8,150 bases of DNA from Methanosarcina sp. (GTDB lineage Archaea > Halobacteriota > Methanosarcinia > Methanosarcinales > Methanosarcinaceae), in assembly GCA_024280975.1 (NCBI GenBank), contig JAMXLQ010000018.1, positions 1 through 8,150 on the forward strand. The letters are read 5' to 3'. Under the pieces are notes generated by a model. That model had not been told where the DNA came from and did no database searches. It saw nothing but the letters and a program-made list of their open reading frames with translations. Numbering within the stretch: the stretch's first letter is position 1; each line of letters opens with the position of its first letter. The position numbers were made by a program, and so were the translations under genes. Below, in pieces: positions 1 through 5,934 of the stretch.

Positions 1-1062
1 ACTACCTATGGCAGGCAGATAGAGCGCAACGAAGGGAACATTAGAAATAAATTGACTAATTCCAATACTGAGCGCAAGGATCATTGATACAGAGCCTAAT
101 TGCGGAGACATCCTGGCAAGCAATTCTTGGCAAGTTCCGGAGATCCACACGCTCTGCATTAGCACAAACATTGAAACGAAAAAAACCAGAGTTGACCAGT
201 CAATATTTTTCAGGATCTCAACGCGCCTTCTACTGAGCAGGACAGGCACCGCAGAGAAAAGAGCAATCCAGCTCAGGTTGAAGTCCCAGGCAGGAAAAAA
301 TTCCACCAGGAAAATCTTACAGGCTATGAGAATCAGTAGAAGGAAAAGAGCCATTTTTGAGGCATTGGCAAGCTCAGGGTCGGTAACGACCTCTTCGGAA
401 TGGATCAGGGTTGATTTTCCGAATTCCTCCCGGAAAAAGAGTTTTAGCACCGCATAAGCAACTAAAAGGCATATAAGGGTTGGCAGGGCGAGTGAATGCA
501 AAAATGTTACAAAAGGAGTATCCAGGTTTCCACTGATTGCTATGAGGAGGTTTTGCGGGTTTCCTATAGGGCTCATGACACTTCCTGTAGTTACTCCGAA
601 TGCCAGGGAAAAGAGCATGAGTTTGGGAGAGATATTGTATTTCCTGGAAAAACCCAGAACAAGTGGAGTACCCATGATAGCCAGAGTATCGTTCATAAGG
701 ATTGCAGAAAGAATCCCTGTGGAAAAGAGTACAAGCAAAACAAGCTGATCTGTATCCTTCGCCCTGGAAACTATCCGGTTCCCAAGCCAGGCAAGATACC
801 CGCTCCTGTTAAGTGCCTCTCCTACACAAAAAGCCCCGAATAGAAAGATGAGCACGTCTATATTAATTGCCGCAAGAGCTTCCTGAGGCGAAATCTCGCC
901 AAGTAATAGTACAAGTATTGCTCCGAAGGTCATAATCTGCCAGATCTTCAACTTTAAAGATCCGATCTGTCTAAGAGCGGTAAGCACAAAGACGCCCAGG
1001 AGAATAAGCACTGAAAGGTCAGGTAAAGATGTCGGAGAAGACAGTATCATCTCTGTTGTCAT
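1..1062 (-). CDS. ArsB/SLC13-type anion permease, C-terminus cut off by the window edge
   Basis: An uninterrupted minus-strand frame gives 354 residues from the ATG at 1062 to the left edge, with no stop, so the C-terminus is missing. The protein is a polytopic membrane protein with hydrophobic segments at about residues 15-35, 42-57, 68-82, 107-123, 148-160, 185-210, 237-255, 263-277, 288-305 and 325-350. Residues 121-130 contain the NDT segment. Residues 160-173 contain SPIGNPQNLL. A second-repeat re-entrant motif, SNVPFVALYLP, lies near 340-350. This two-repeat pattern with Asn-Pro hairpins is that of the ion transporter superfamily that includes ArsB, NhaD and SLC13/CitM permeases, which move arsenite, sodium/proton or dicarboxylates across the membrane. 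The substrate cannot be read from the sequence, and no arsR, arsA or arsC gene is nearby. An alternative ATG lies at 1050. I prefer 1062 because it fits the upstream TATA-like box. Confidence 0.9.
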   Translation of the reverse strand, partial: MTTEMILSSPTSLPDLSVLILLGVFVLTALRQIGSLKLKIWQIMTFGAILVLLLGEISPQEALAAINIDVLIFLFGAFCVGEALNRSGYLAWLGNRIVSRAKDTDQLVLLVLFSTGILSAILMNDTLAIMGTPLVLGFSRKYNISPKLMLFSLAFGVTTGSVMSPIGNPQNLLIAISGNLDTPFVTFLHSLALPTLICLLVAYAVLKLFFREEFGKSTLIHSEEVVTDPELANASKMALFLLLILIACKIFLVEFFPAWDFNLSWIALFSAVPVLLSRRRVEILKNIDWSTLVFFVSMFVLMQSVWISGTCQELLARMSPQLGSVSMILALSIGISQFISNVPFVALYLPAIGS

Positions 1063-1081
1063 AGAACCCACTAACTTAACG

Positions 1082-1092
1082 ATATATATTTA
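1082..1092 (-). promoter_or_regulatory. TATA-like box of the permease gene
   Basis: On the minus strand the segment reads TAAATATATAT and its centre is about 25 bases before the ATG at 1062. Archaeal transcription usually starts about 25 bases after the TATA centre, so the transcript could be leaderless or nearly so. No good Shine-Dalgarno sequence precedes the ATG, which agrees with that reading. Confidence 0.45.
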
Positions 1093-1215
1093 GAATGTGA
1101 TTCTAGCTTAAGTATAAAATTCCTGCGCTCCTAGAAAGATTATCCCAAAAAAAACAGTTTTAAGAGCCTTAAACATAGGAAATCCTTAAAAGTAAACTGA
1201 CATATATTTTTAGGT

Positions 1216-1407
1216 ATGAAAATCTGGTTTCCTTTTTCTGCAACCATCTGTCAGGAAGAATATTTCTATATCTCAATCTGCCCTGAAGCTGATATAATTT
1301 GTAAGGGAAACACTATTGAAGAAGCTATTGAAAACCTAAAAAAGGAAGTGGAAAAATTCCTGGGGAAAGAACTGTCTCAGGGGTTTTCTAAAATCACATT
1401 TTACTAA
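1216..1407 (+). CDS. Orphan HicB-like (UPF0150) small protein
   Basis: This is a 63-residue protein. Residues 14-50 follow the HicB/UPF0150 pattern: an EEYFYISICPEAD strand pair, then GNTIEEAIENLKKEVEKF. In the family this is a partial RNase H-like fold with a helix that starts after a Gly-x-Thr turn. HicB proteins with an added C-terminal DNA-binding domain are antitoxins of HicA mRNA interferases. Here that extra domain is absent: only about 13 residues follow the core, and I find no HicA-like gene (a short double-stranded-RNA-binding-type protein with a catalytic His) on either side. It is therefore an orphan single-domain member, and an antitoxin role is not supported. The ribosome-binding site is weak: AGGT directly abuts the ATG. 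The gene is divergent from the permease. Confidence 0.7.
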   Translation: MKIWFPFSATICQEEYFYISICPEADIICKGNTIEEAIENLKKEVEKFLGKELSQGFSKITFY

Positions 1408-1529
1408 TACTTGCAGCTTTCTTTCGGAAATATACATTTTTCTGATTGAAAAAGAAGCTCCAAGTTCTGTTAGCAGACAGACCTTATGAAAAATACTTAA
1501 AATGGTTTAATAGAATTATAGAGAAAATG
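1408..1529. other. Intergenic spacer after the HicB-like gene
   Basis: No coding frame or RNA could be supported. The stretch is AT-rich. A loose imperfect inverted repeat (around 1417-1427 and 1448-1459) could form a weak hairpin after the HicB-like gene, but its arms do not match well enough to call a terminator. Confidence 0.4.
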
Positions 1530-1720
1530 AAAAAAGCTCATTAAAGGAGCAGTAGGAAAGCCCAGAAGCTTTCTATTCCTTTTATCGTAGCCCCCGATAC
1601 GTCTATCTGAAAATATGCTCCCCCAAGCATACAATCCAGAACAGGATCAAAAGCTTCCGGGCAATTCTTTACTTACTGTTCATACCCATTACTCACTCGT
1701 TCTGTTCTCTCCCAAGTACA
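1530..1720 (-). ncRNA. Candidate structured small RNA, copy 1
   Basis: A long-range stem closes this element: GCCC at 1560-1563 pairs with GGGC at 1659-1662, there is one A-C mismatch, and 1565-1572 pairs with 1650-1657 (8 bp). Inside lie two hairpins. One has stem CGTA/TACG (1586-1589 with 1598-1601). The other has a 6-bp stem, 1614-1619 with 1626-1631, and a loop that reads TGGGGG on the minus strand. A homologous element at 2243-2431 keeps the same layout with changed bases. The minus strand is preferred because a promoter-like box lies upstream at 1741-1750 and an oligo-T tract (T6, 1535 to 1530) lies about 25 bases past the stem. The frame that is open in copy 2 is broken by stops here, which argues against protein coding. 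Ends are estimates. I do not recognise the RNA family. Confidence 0.5.
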
Positions 1721-1738
1721 ACCTATAATTATCCCTGT

Positions 1739-1758
1739 AATTATTTTAAATTAATTAT
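1739..1758 (-). promoter_or_regulatory. Conserved promoter-like box of candidate RNA copy 1
   Basis: These 20 bases are identical to 2450-2469 and contain the TATA-like core TTTAAAATAA on the minus strand (1750 to 1741). The core lies exactly 79 bases before the outer stem base at 1662, the same spacing as in copy 2. A start near 1720 is expected from usual archaeal TATA spacing. Confidence 0.5.
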
Positions 1759-2242
1759 ATCAAAAATTAGTTTCGAACAAAAAATACCTTCGCATAATAA
1801 GTTTTAAAATCAAAGTATAATTGCATATTAAATGAGTTTTTAGCGTTAATCAAGGATTAATATGCCTTTTGAAAAGGAATACAGTACCTAAAAGGTTTGA
1901 TCATAGGTTAATCTGCATCCTACTATCTAGCTAAATCTTCCAGTAAAAATCTTCGAGGAGATTTTCAACCCATCAAGCTCTTAACAGAGACTTGGGAAAG
2001 AAATAAAAAGTACTACTCAAGAAAAGATTTTGAAACCACTAAGCGAAAACATAGAACAAAATAAATCCTTGTTATTGGGAATAGCAGCAGGAGAGATAGC
2101 ATGTAATGAAACGAGCAGTAAGATAACAAATAAAAGTAAAAAGAAACTAAAGGGTAATGAGAAGTTGCAGCTTAAAAGGCAGTTACAGCTTAAAAGAAAA
2201 CAAAAAGGCAGGTTAAAATAATAAGTTGTTTGGAACATTGCT
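1759..2242. other. Gene-poor spacer between the two RNA-like copies
   Basis: I see no convincing gene. A plus-strand frame from a TTG at 2030 gives 63 Lys-rich residues, but it has no ribosome-binding site and low-complexity composition. Two local structures can be noted: a hairpin with 7-bp arms AAAATCT/AGATTTT at 1946-1965, and a short tandem duplication of CAGCTTAAAAG at 2168-2178 and 2186-2196. Confidence 0.5.
1946..1965. repeat. Perfect 7-bp inverted repeat
   Basis: AAAATCT and AGATTTT are separated by a 6-base loop. The hairpin stands alone in the spacer, has no oligo-T tract that would mark a terminator, and has no gene directly beside it. Its role is unknown. Confidence 0.4.
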
Positions 2243-2431
2243 AAAAACACTCTAAAGAAGTGAAAAGAAGCCCGAGAACGGTTTAGTCCGTTTGCTGTAT
2301 CCCCCAATACAGCCGCTTCCGGAGTATGCTCCCATCTAACATCTCCTGAAGCAAGAACCGCCAGCTCCCGGGCAATTCTGTCACAATCCGCTACTTCGCT
2401 ATTCAATCATACCTTTTCTCTTCCAGTTTCA
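2243..2431 (-). ncRNA. Candidate structured small RNA, copy 2
   Basis: This is a diverged second copy of the element at 1530-1720. The closing stem is GCCCG (2270-2274) with CGGGC (2369-2373), continued by two more pairs after a mismatch. Inside, AACGG/CCGTT (2277-2281 with 2288-2292) is followed by a perfect 7-bp hairpin, GCTGTAT/ATACAGC (2294-2300 with 2307-2313), with loop TGGGGG on the minus strand. A short GGAG/CTCC hairpin (2321-2324 with 2329-2332) comes next. Relative to copy 1, the aligned pair C1586-G1601 has become T2296-A2311, a compensatory change. The body is 104 bases against 103 in copy 1. On the minus strand a T5 tract (2247 to 2243) follows the stem by 23 bases. A minus-strand open frame (2017-2406) crosses it, but its translation turns into a low-complexity tail, so I treat it as chance. 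Confidence 0.5.
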
Positions 2432-2449
2432 CTATATAATAATGAAATA

Positions 2450-2469
2450 AATTATTTTAAATTAATTAT
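2450..2469 (-). promoter_or_regulatory. Conserved promoter-like box of candidate RNA copy 2
   Basis: This box is identical over 20 bases to 1739-1758, with the TATA-like core TTTAAAATAA (2461 to 2452) on the minus strand. It sits 79 bases before the outer stem base at 2373, as in copy 1. The predicted start is near 2431. Confidence 0.5.
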
Positions 2470-2671
2470 CTGAAATATTGCCTGCTAGCGAAAAATAGTC
2501 CCGTGAAAAATATTTCAAAGCCAAAAAAGGACTGTATGCAGAAATATAAAGATAAAAAGGTCTTAACGGAAAAAATAAGTAAAAAGCAGAATATAGAGAG
2601 AAAGGGAATCTAGCTGGAAAATAAACACAAAATAGTTCCAATCTGGCACAAAAATTAAGTACCAGAATTAA

Positions 2672-2680
2672 TCTATAAGT
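2672..2680 (+). promoter_or_regulatory. TATA-like box of the tRNA gene
   Basis: TCTATAAGT lies about 21 bases before the first base of the tRNA, close to the distance expected for an archaeal promoter with a very short 5' leader. No other AT-rich box fits better. Confidence 0.4.
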
Positions 2681-2696
2681 AAAAGCTTTAACATGC

Positions 2697-2769
2697 AGTC
2701 CTGTAGGGTAGTGGTCAATCCTTCGGGCCTTTGGAGCCCGGGACAGCGGTTCGAATCCGCTCAGGACTA
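2697..2769 (+). tRNA. tRNA-Gln (anticodon TTG)
   Basis: The gene has 73 bases with a full cloverleaf. The acceptor stem is AGTCCTG (2697-2703) with CAGGACT (2762-2768), discriminator A2769. The D arm contains the GG of the D-loop. The anticodon stem CGGGC/GCCCG (2724-2728 with 2736-2740) encloses the 7-base loop CTTTGGA, so the anticodon TTG is at 2731-2733. The T arm is AGCGG-TTCGAAT-CCGCT. The A1-U72 end pair is typical of archaeal tRNA-Gln and is the feature recognised by the amidotransferase GatDE, which converts Glu-tRNA-Gln to Gln-tRNA-Gln. CCA is not encoded. No intron is visible. Confidence 0.95.
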
Positions 2770-2827
2770 TATTATTCTTTGTCTATACTGTTTTACGAAT
2801 TCTTTTGTCTTCTCTTCCATTTTCTCG
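2770..2827 (+). terminator. T-rich terminator region after the tRNA
   Basis: Several short T-runs on the plus strand follow the tRNA within 60 bases (for example TTTT near 2791, 2803 and 2820). Archaeal RNA polymerase stops at such oligo-T tracts without needing a hairpin. The exact end cannot be fixed. Confidence 0.4.
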
Positions 2828-2854
2828 AAGAATCACATTTTTCCATATAATCCG

Positions 2855-2992
2855 CTACTTGCTTAGCCGCAGGATCTTGAATCCAGAGCTGAGAGTCCTG
2901 TTGCAACCGCAGGTAGAGAGTATGTCACCATGCGAAAACGGCCTGTCTATGTTTCTGCAAAGCTCAGCAAGATATCTGTTCTCCGGCTGCAT
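2855..2992 (-). pseudogene. Short unrecognised coding remnant
   Basis: A minus-strand frame from the ATG at 2992 to a TAG at 2855 gives 45 residues, and the frame stays open about 10 codons further upstream before a TAG. The codons are those of real genes in this window (ATA, AGA, CTT, CCG, GAG). The product is Cys-rich, with a CGC near residues 28-30 inside GDILSTCGCNRT. No ribosome-binding site precedes the ATG. The plus-strand frames over the same bases look less natural. I do not recognise the family. The best reading is the C-terminal piece of a broken gene; a genuine microprotein or a chance frame is possible. Confidence 0.3.
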
Positions 2993-3171
2993 CGGTATAT
3001 CAAAGTATTCTGCACAAATGTTATACTAATAACTAGCTCTCTAAGTATAATGGGGTCTTTATATCCAATATGCCAACATATTAAATATAAAGATATTATC
3101 AATAGTATTAGTTAAAAAAGACGAATTAGTCTTTATAGAAGTCCTAGTTTGAACAATACATTGGGGATGCC
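2993..3171. other. Upstream region of the ybjQ-like gene
   Basis: AT-rich and non-coding. ATTAAATATAAAG around 3080-3091 is a possible TATA box. A hairpin AAAGAC/GTCTTT with a 6-base loop (3117-3134) would fall near or just after the transcript start, and could be an operator or a leader structure. Confidence 0.35.
3117..3134. repeat. 6-bp inverted repeat upstream of the ybjQ-like gene
   Basis: AAAGAC and GTCTTT flank GAATTA. The position, about 26 bases after a possible TATA box and 38 bases before the start codon, would suit a regulator site or leader hairpin. The arms are short and chance is not excluded. Confidence 0.35.
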
Positions 3172-3534
3172 ATGACTAACGATATCATTATTGTCAGTAC
3201 ACCGTACTTGCCAGGTTATAAAATCATAAAAACCATTGGATTTACGTGGGGCCTAATCGTGCGAAGCCGTGGACTCGGGCGAAACATAACCGCCGGCCTC
3301 AGGTCAATTGTCGGCGGGGAGATTCACGAATATACGGAACTCTTGAACCAGTCCCGCGAACAGGCACTTGACCGATTAAAAGAACATGCAAAAGCTCTTG
3401 GGGCCAACGCGGTAGTAAGTGTCGAGTTCGATTCTTCAGAGATTGGCCAGACAATGACTGAGTTGCTTGCGTATGGCACGGCGGTTGTGGTCGAAAAGGA
3501 TGAGATCCCCTCAAATCCAGTACGGCTCAGTTGA
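3172..3534 (+). CDS. ybjQ: YbjQ/UPF0145 family protein
   Basis: This 120-residue soluble protein is close to the usual family length of 100-110. Family landmarks are visible in order: the N-terminal strand and PGYKI (residues 5-19), TWGLIVRSRGLGRNI (25-39), the GGEIHEYTELL segment (48-58), and an RxxALDRLKEHAKALGANAVVSVEFD helix-strand unit (62-87). A strand run, ELLAYGTAVVVEK, closes the domain. Members form pentameric rings and are often labelled putative heavy-metal-binding, but no biochemical role is established. Residues 110-120 form a short extra tail. A GGGG tract at 3163-3166 can serve as ribosome-binding site. The gene is a single unit: nothing is close enough on either side to share its transcript. 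Confidence 0.9.
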   Translation: MTNDIIIVSTPYLPGYKIIKTIGFTWGLIVRSRGLGRNITAGLRSIVGGEIHEYTELLNQSREQALDRLKEHAKALGANAVVSVEFDSSEIGQTMTELLAYGTAVVVEKDEIPSNPVRLS

Positions 3535-3654
3535 GGGAAGAAGATAGTTATCAGTACTTATGGTTAACCAGAATCATGGATCTTATGTTTCTTGATATCT
3601 GTTAAAATCTGATTTTTAGTCCACGCCAGAATGTCCGATAGGAAAAGTGTAAAC

Positions 3655-3680
3655 CTTCCTCTTTTTTAATTTTCTCTTTA
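3655..3680 (+). terminator. Oligo-T terminator candidate after the ybjQ-like gene
   Basis: A dense T tract with a run of six (3662-3667) followed by TTTT and CTCTTT is about 120 bases after the stop codon. Archaeal termination at U-rich tracts would suit it. No stable hairpin precedes it. Confidence 0.4.
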
Positions 3681-3792
3681 CCTGGAATTTCACTTATTCC
3701 ATTGGCCCTCAGTTAATTGGTGCTGCTTTTTGCCTGCTAATATATATTGGGCTGTTATAAAATACCTGTATAAGAGCGTATCCGAAAAGTGG

Positions 3793-4097
3793 TTATCTGC
3801 TATAACTTTTCAACTTCCATTGTTGACTTTGTGGAAAAGTTCTAAGGTTAGCTTCTTCAACATGAGCCCCTCTAAGGTAAGTTTCTTGAAGACAAGTTCC
3901 TCTCAAATTTAGACAATTGGACTTATCATCATTAAAAAATTTTTGTATTTTCTAAGAACTGTAAGAGCTACTTGAATATCTAGCGGCATTCTTCTTACTT
4001 TGGGACTTTATTTTTTGTACTTTCTTCAGTTTGAATATAATAGATTTCCCATTTAAAATTCAAATTTTATCACGCGCTCAATGGAGTCTGTCAAATT
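3793..4097 (-). pseudogene. Broken pentapeptide-repeat protein gene
   Basis: Read on the minus strand, pieces of one protein family line up across two or more frames. From about 4097 a degenerate piece reads NLTDSIERVIKFEF then WEI, which resembles the LERIAKDS...W.IM helix region found before pentapeptide domains. From 4001 the next frame reads SPKVRRMPLDIQVALTVLRK, very like the DIQAALTVIGRR linker of such proteins. After a frame change at the A/T run near 3934-3946, a third piece reads NCLNLRGTCLQETYLRGA then EEANLRTF. That is about five A(N/D)Lxx-type pentapeptide units, ending at a TAA at 3793-3795. The family forms a right-handed quadrilateral beta-helix. The frame breaks and loss of most repeats make this a decayed gene. 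The repeat part is clear; the upstream part is tentative. Confidence 0.65.
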
Positions 4098-4163
4098 AGA
4101 GTTATAAAGAGTGATGGATTTTGAAACTTAAATATATTAGAAACTGCTGGATTTTCAAAAGGA

Positions 4164-4172
4164 TTTAAATAC
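4164..4172 (+). promoter_or_regulatory. TATA-like box of the flippase gene
   Basis: ATTTAAATA is about 112 bases before the start codon and would place the transcript start near 4193, giving a leader of about 90 bases. A second AT-rich box near 4127-4137 is an alternative. Confidence 0.4.
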
Positions 4173-4204
4173 CAAGTTGATACTTTTTTGGATTAAATCT
4201 TAAG

Positions 4205-4225
4205 AATAATTTTCGTAAAATTATT
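4205..4225 (+). promoter_or_regulatory. 9-bp hairpin in the flippase leader
   Basis: AATAATTTT and AAAATTATT are perfect complements around a 3-base CGT. A second hairpin, AAAACA/TGTTTT at 4253-4268, lies just before the AGGT ribosome-binding element at 4271-4274. TAAGAAT (4201-4207) can also pair with ATTCTTA (4246-4252). The leader could fold in alternative ways that affect access to the start, though AT richness makes such matches common. Confidence 0.35.
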
Positions 4226-4280
4226 TTCATAAGTTTTCAATCATAATTCTTAAAAACAAAATTGTTTTCAAGGTTAGTTG

Positions 4281-5759
4281 ATGGCATATCAAAAGTTTGC
4301 AAGAGATATTGGCTTTATCGGGATAGTTCAGGTACTTACAAGTCTGGGTACTTTTTTTCTACTTCCTATAATCACAAAAAGCCTTGGAACATATTATTAC
4401 GGTCTCTGGGCCCAGATAAATACCACTGTATCCCTCATTTCTCCCTTTGCACTTATGGGGCTTTCAATGGGTCTTATCAGATTTTTATCTTCTGAAACGG
4501 ATATTAAAAAAATAAGGGAAACGGTGTATTCAATTCTCTTTTTTGTAACTGGATCCGGCTTTCTTGCTTCATTTTTATTGTATATATTTGCAAAACCTCT
4601 TGCAATATTAGGTTTCAAAGACCCCGGAGCAACCTACTTCATCCAGGCAGGCTCTCTTTTGATTCTCTTGAGTGTAATAGAGCCTGTATCACTTTTTTAT
4701 TTCAGAGTGTTTAGGCAGATTAAGAAATTCTCTTACTTTACCCTTTTTGAAGCGTTCGGAAAACTATTTTTTATTCTTGTTCTTCTCAAAATGGGATACG
4801 GGCTTCTTGGTGTGATAGCAGCCACATTACTGGTACAGAGCGTCATTGTTTTAATCGCTTTTATGACTATCTTATCACAGATTGGATTTGTTATCCCTCG
4901 ATTTGTTTATATAAAAGAGTACCTAGAATTTTCCCTACCTCTTACCCCCAATGCTCTTATTAGATGGGTTACGGAATCAAGTGATAGATATTTGGTTACC
5001 TACTTTCTTGGTTTAACAAGCGTGGGTGTATATTCAGCAGCCTGTTCTATAGGTAGTCTTATACAGCTTTTTGTAAGTCCTCTTCAGCTTATTCTTCTTC
5101 CAGAACTTGCAAAACTGTTTGACGAAAACAAAATTGACGAATTAACAATTTATATGTCTTATTCTTTGAGGTATTTCCTTTTTATTTCTATTCCTGCTGT
5201 TTTTGGGCTTTCAGCTCTTGCAAAGCCTTTGCTTGGAATCTTTACAACTGAGGATTTTTTTTCAGGTTGGTCTGTAATCCCTATTATAGCTTTTTCTGGC
5301 CTTTTAGCAGGAGTTGTTCAAATTTTTATCAACACACTATTTATTGTAAAAAAAACAAAAGCACAAACTTATATCAATGTTGCCGCGGCAGTTTTGAACT
5401 TATTGATCAACTTCCTCATTATACCTTCGGTAGGTATTGTCGGAGCTGCTATTTCAACTCTACTCTCATACTTCCTTATGGCTATTCTCTGCATTCGTAT
5501 GTCTCTAAAATATTTTAAGCACGAATTCCATTTTTATGATATTACAAAAAGCGTTCTATCCTCTGTGGCTATGTATCTCTTTATTTCCCATTTAGATATC
5601 TTAAACATCCATCAGCTTTTCGAGGCGGCAGGAGTGGGTTTGTTTGTCTATCTATCTGCAATGTTTTTATTGGGAGGTTTCAACGACCGTGAACTTTCTT
5701 TAATAAAAAGATATTTATTTGGAATCAAGAATAGTCTTGTCAAAATTATTGGGATTTAA
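4281..5759 (+). CDS. Polysaccharide flippase (Wzx/RfbX type, MOP superfamily)
   Basis: The protein has 492 residues with 14 hydrophobic segments, the number expected for lipid-linked oligosaccharide flippases (Polysacc_synt domain, COG2244). The N-terminus reads YQKFARDIGFIGIVQVLTSL and is followed by SLGTYYYGLWAQINT and SPFALMGLSMGLIRFL (near residues 54-69), all typical of the family. Central positions include WVTESSDRYLVTYFLG (near 231-246) with the conserved Asp-Arg. It should carry undecaprenyl- or dolichol-type lipid-linked glycans across the membrane, for surface polysaccharide or glycoprotein assembly. No glycosyltransferase lies within the window, so the substrate is unknown. The ATG at 4281 is preferred over the TTG at 4278 because AGGT at 4271-4274 is well spaced. 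The gene is low in G+C and stands alone between two broken pentapeptide-repeat sequences, which may point to past insertion or rearrangement. Confidence 0.92.
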   Translation: MAYQKFARDIGFIGIVQVLTSLGTFFLLPIITKSLGTYYYGLWAQINTTVSLISPFALMGLSMGLIRFLSSETDIKKIRETVYSILFFVTGSGFLASFLLYIFAKPLAILGFKDPGATYFIQAGSLLILLSVIEPVSLFYFRVFRQIKKFSYFTLFEAFGKLFFILVLLKMGYGLLGVIAATLLVQSVIVLIAFMTILSQIGFVIPRFVYIKEYLEFSLPLTPNALIRWVTESSDRYLVTYFLGLTSVGVYSAACSIGSLIQLFVSPLQLILLPELAKLFDENKIDELTIYMSYSLRYFLFISIPAVFGLSALAKPLLGIFTTEDFFSGWSVIPIIAFSGLLAGVVQIFINTLFIVKKTKAQTYINVAAAVLNLLINFLIIPSVGIVGAAISTLLSYFLMAILCIRMSLKYFKHEFHFYDITKSVLSSVAMYLFISHLDILNIHQLFEAAGVGLFVYLSAMFLLGGFNDRELSLIKRYLFGIKNSLVKIIGI

Positions 5760-5930
5760 ATATTTAACTGTTTAACGCTACGGATGTATTGTCTTAAACT
5801 ATGCTAGTACGGGTTTAGCCAAAAAAGAAGTCTCAAGTTAAATGTGTTTATAGCCTATCTGAAAAGTCAATAATGGAATGTTGTAAAAAGTTATGCGTGT
5901 TATCATATCGAGTAATTAAGAGCCTATACA
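5760..5930. other. Intergenic spacer after the flippase gene
   Basis: No gene is visible. The 12-base palindrome TTAAATATTTAA overlaps the flippase stop codon region (about 5756-5767), but there is no clear oligo-T terminator on the plus strand. Further right the sequence turns into a decayed pentapeptide-repeat piece. Confidence 0.4.
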
Positions 5931-5934
5931 AAAA

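Noticed and set aside
496..843. Plus-strand frames inside the permease gene
   Set aside because: They are antisense shadows of the clear minus-strand permease frame, which has family motifs and continuous coding over 354 codons.
2030..2221. Plus-strand 63-residue Lys-rich frame
   Set aside because: TTG start without ribosome-binding site, low complexity from a short tandem duplication, and no family resemblance.
2017..2406. Minus-strand open frame of 129 codons across RNA-like copy 2
   Set aside because: Its first part lies in the structured element, where the paired copy 1 has stops in the same frame. The rest translates to a low-complexity Phe/Leu/Ser tail, and no ribosome-binding site precedes the ATG.
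3299..3514. Minus-strand frame inside the ybjQ-like gene
   Set aside because: Antisense to a recognised family protein; its own translation has no domain-like features.
3602..3709. Minus-strand open segment of about 36 codons ending in SYRTFWRGLKIRF
   Set aside because: Somewhat protein-like, but short, without a start codon or family match, and it overlaps the oligo-T tract after the ybjQ-like gene. Not enough to call a remnant.
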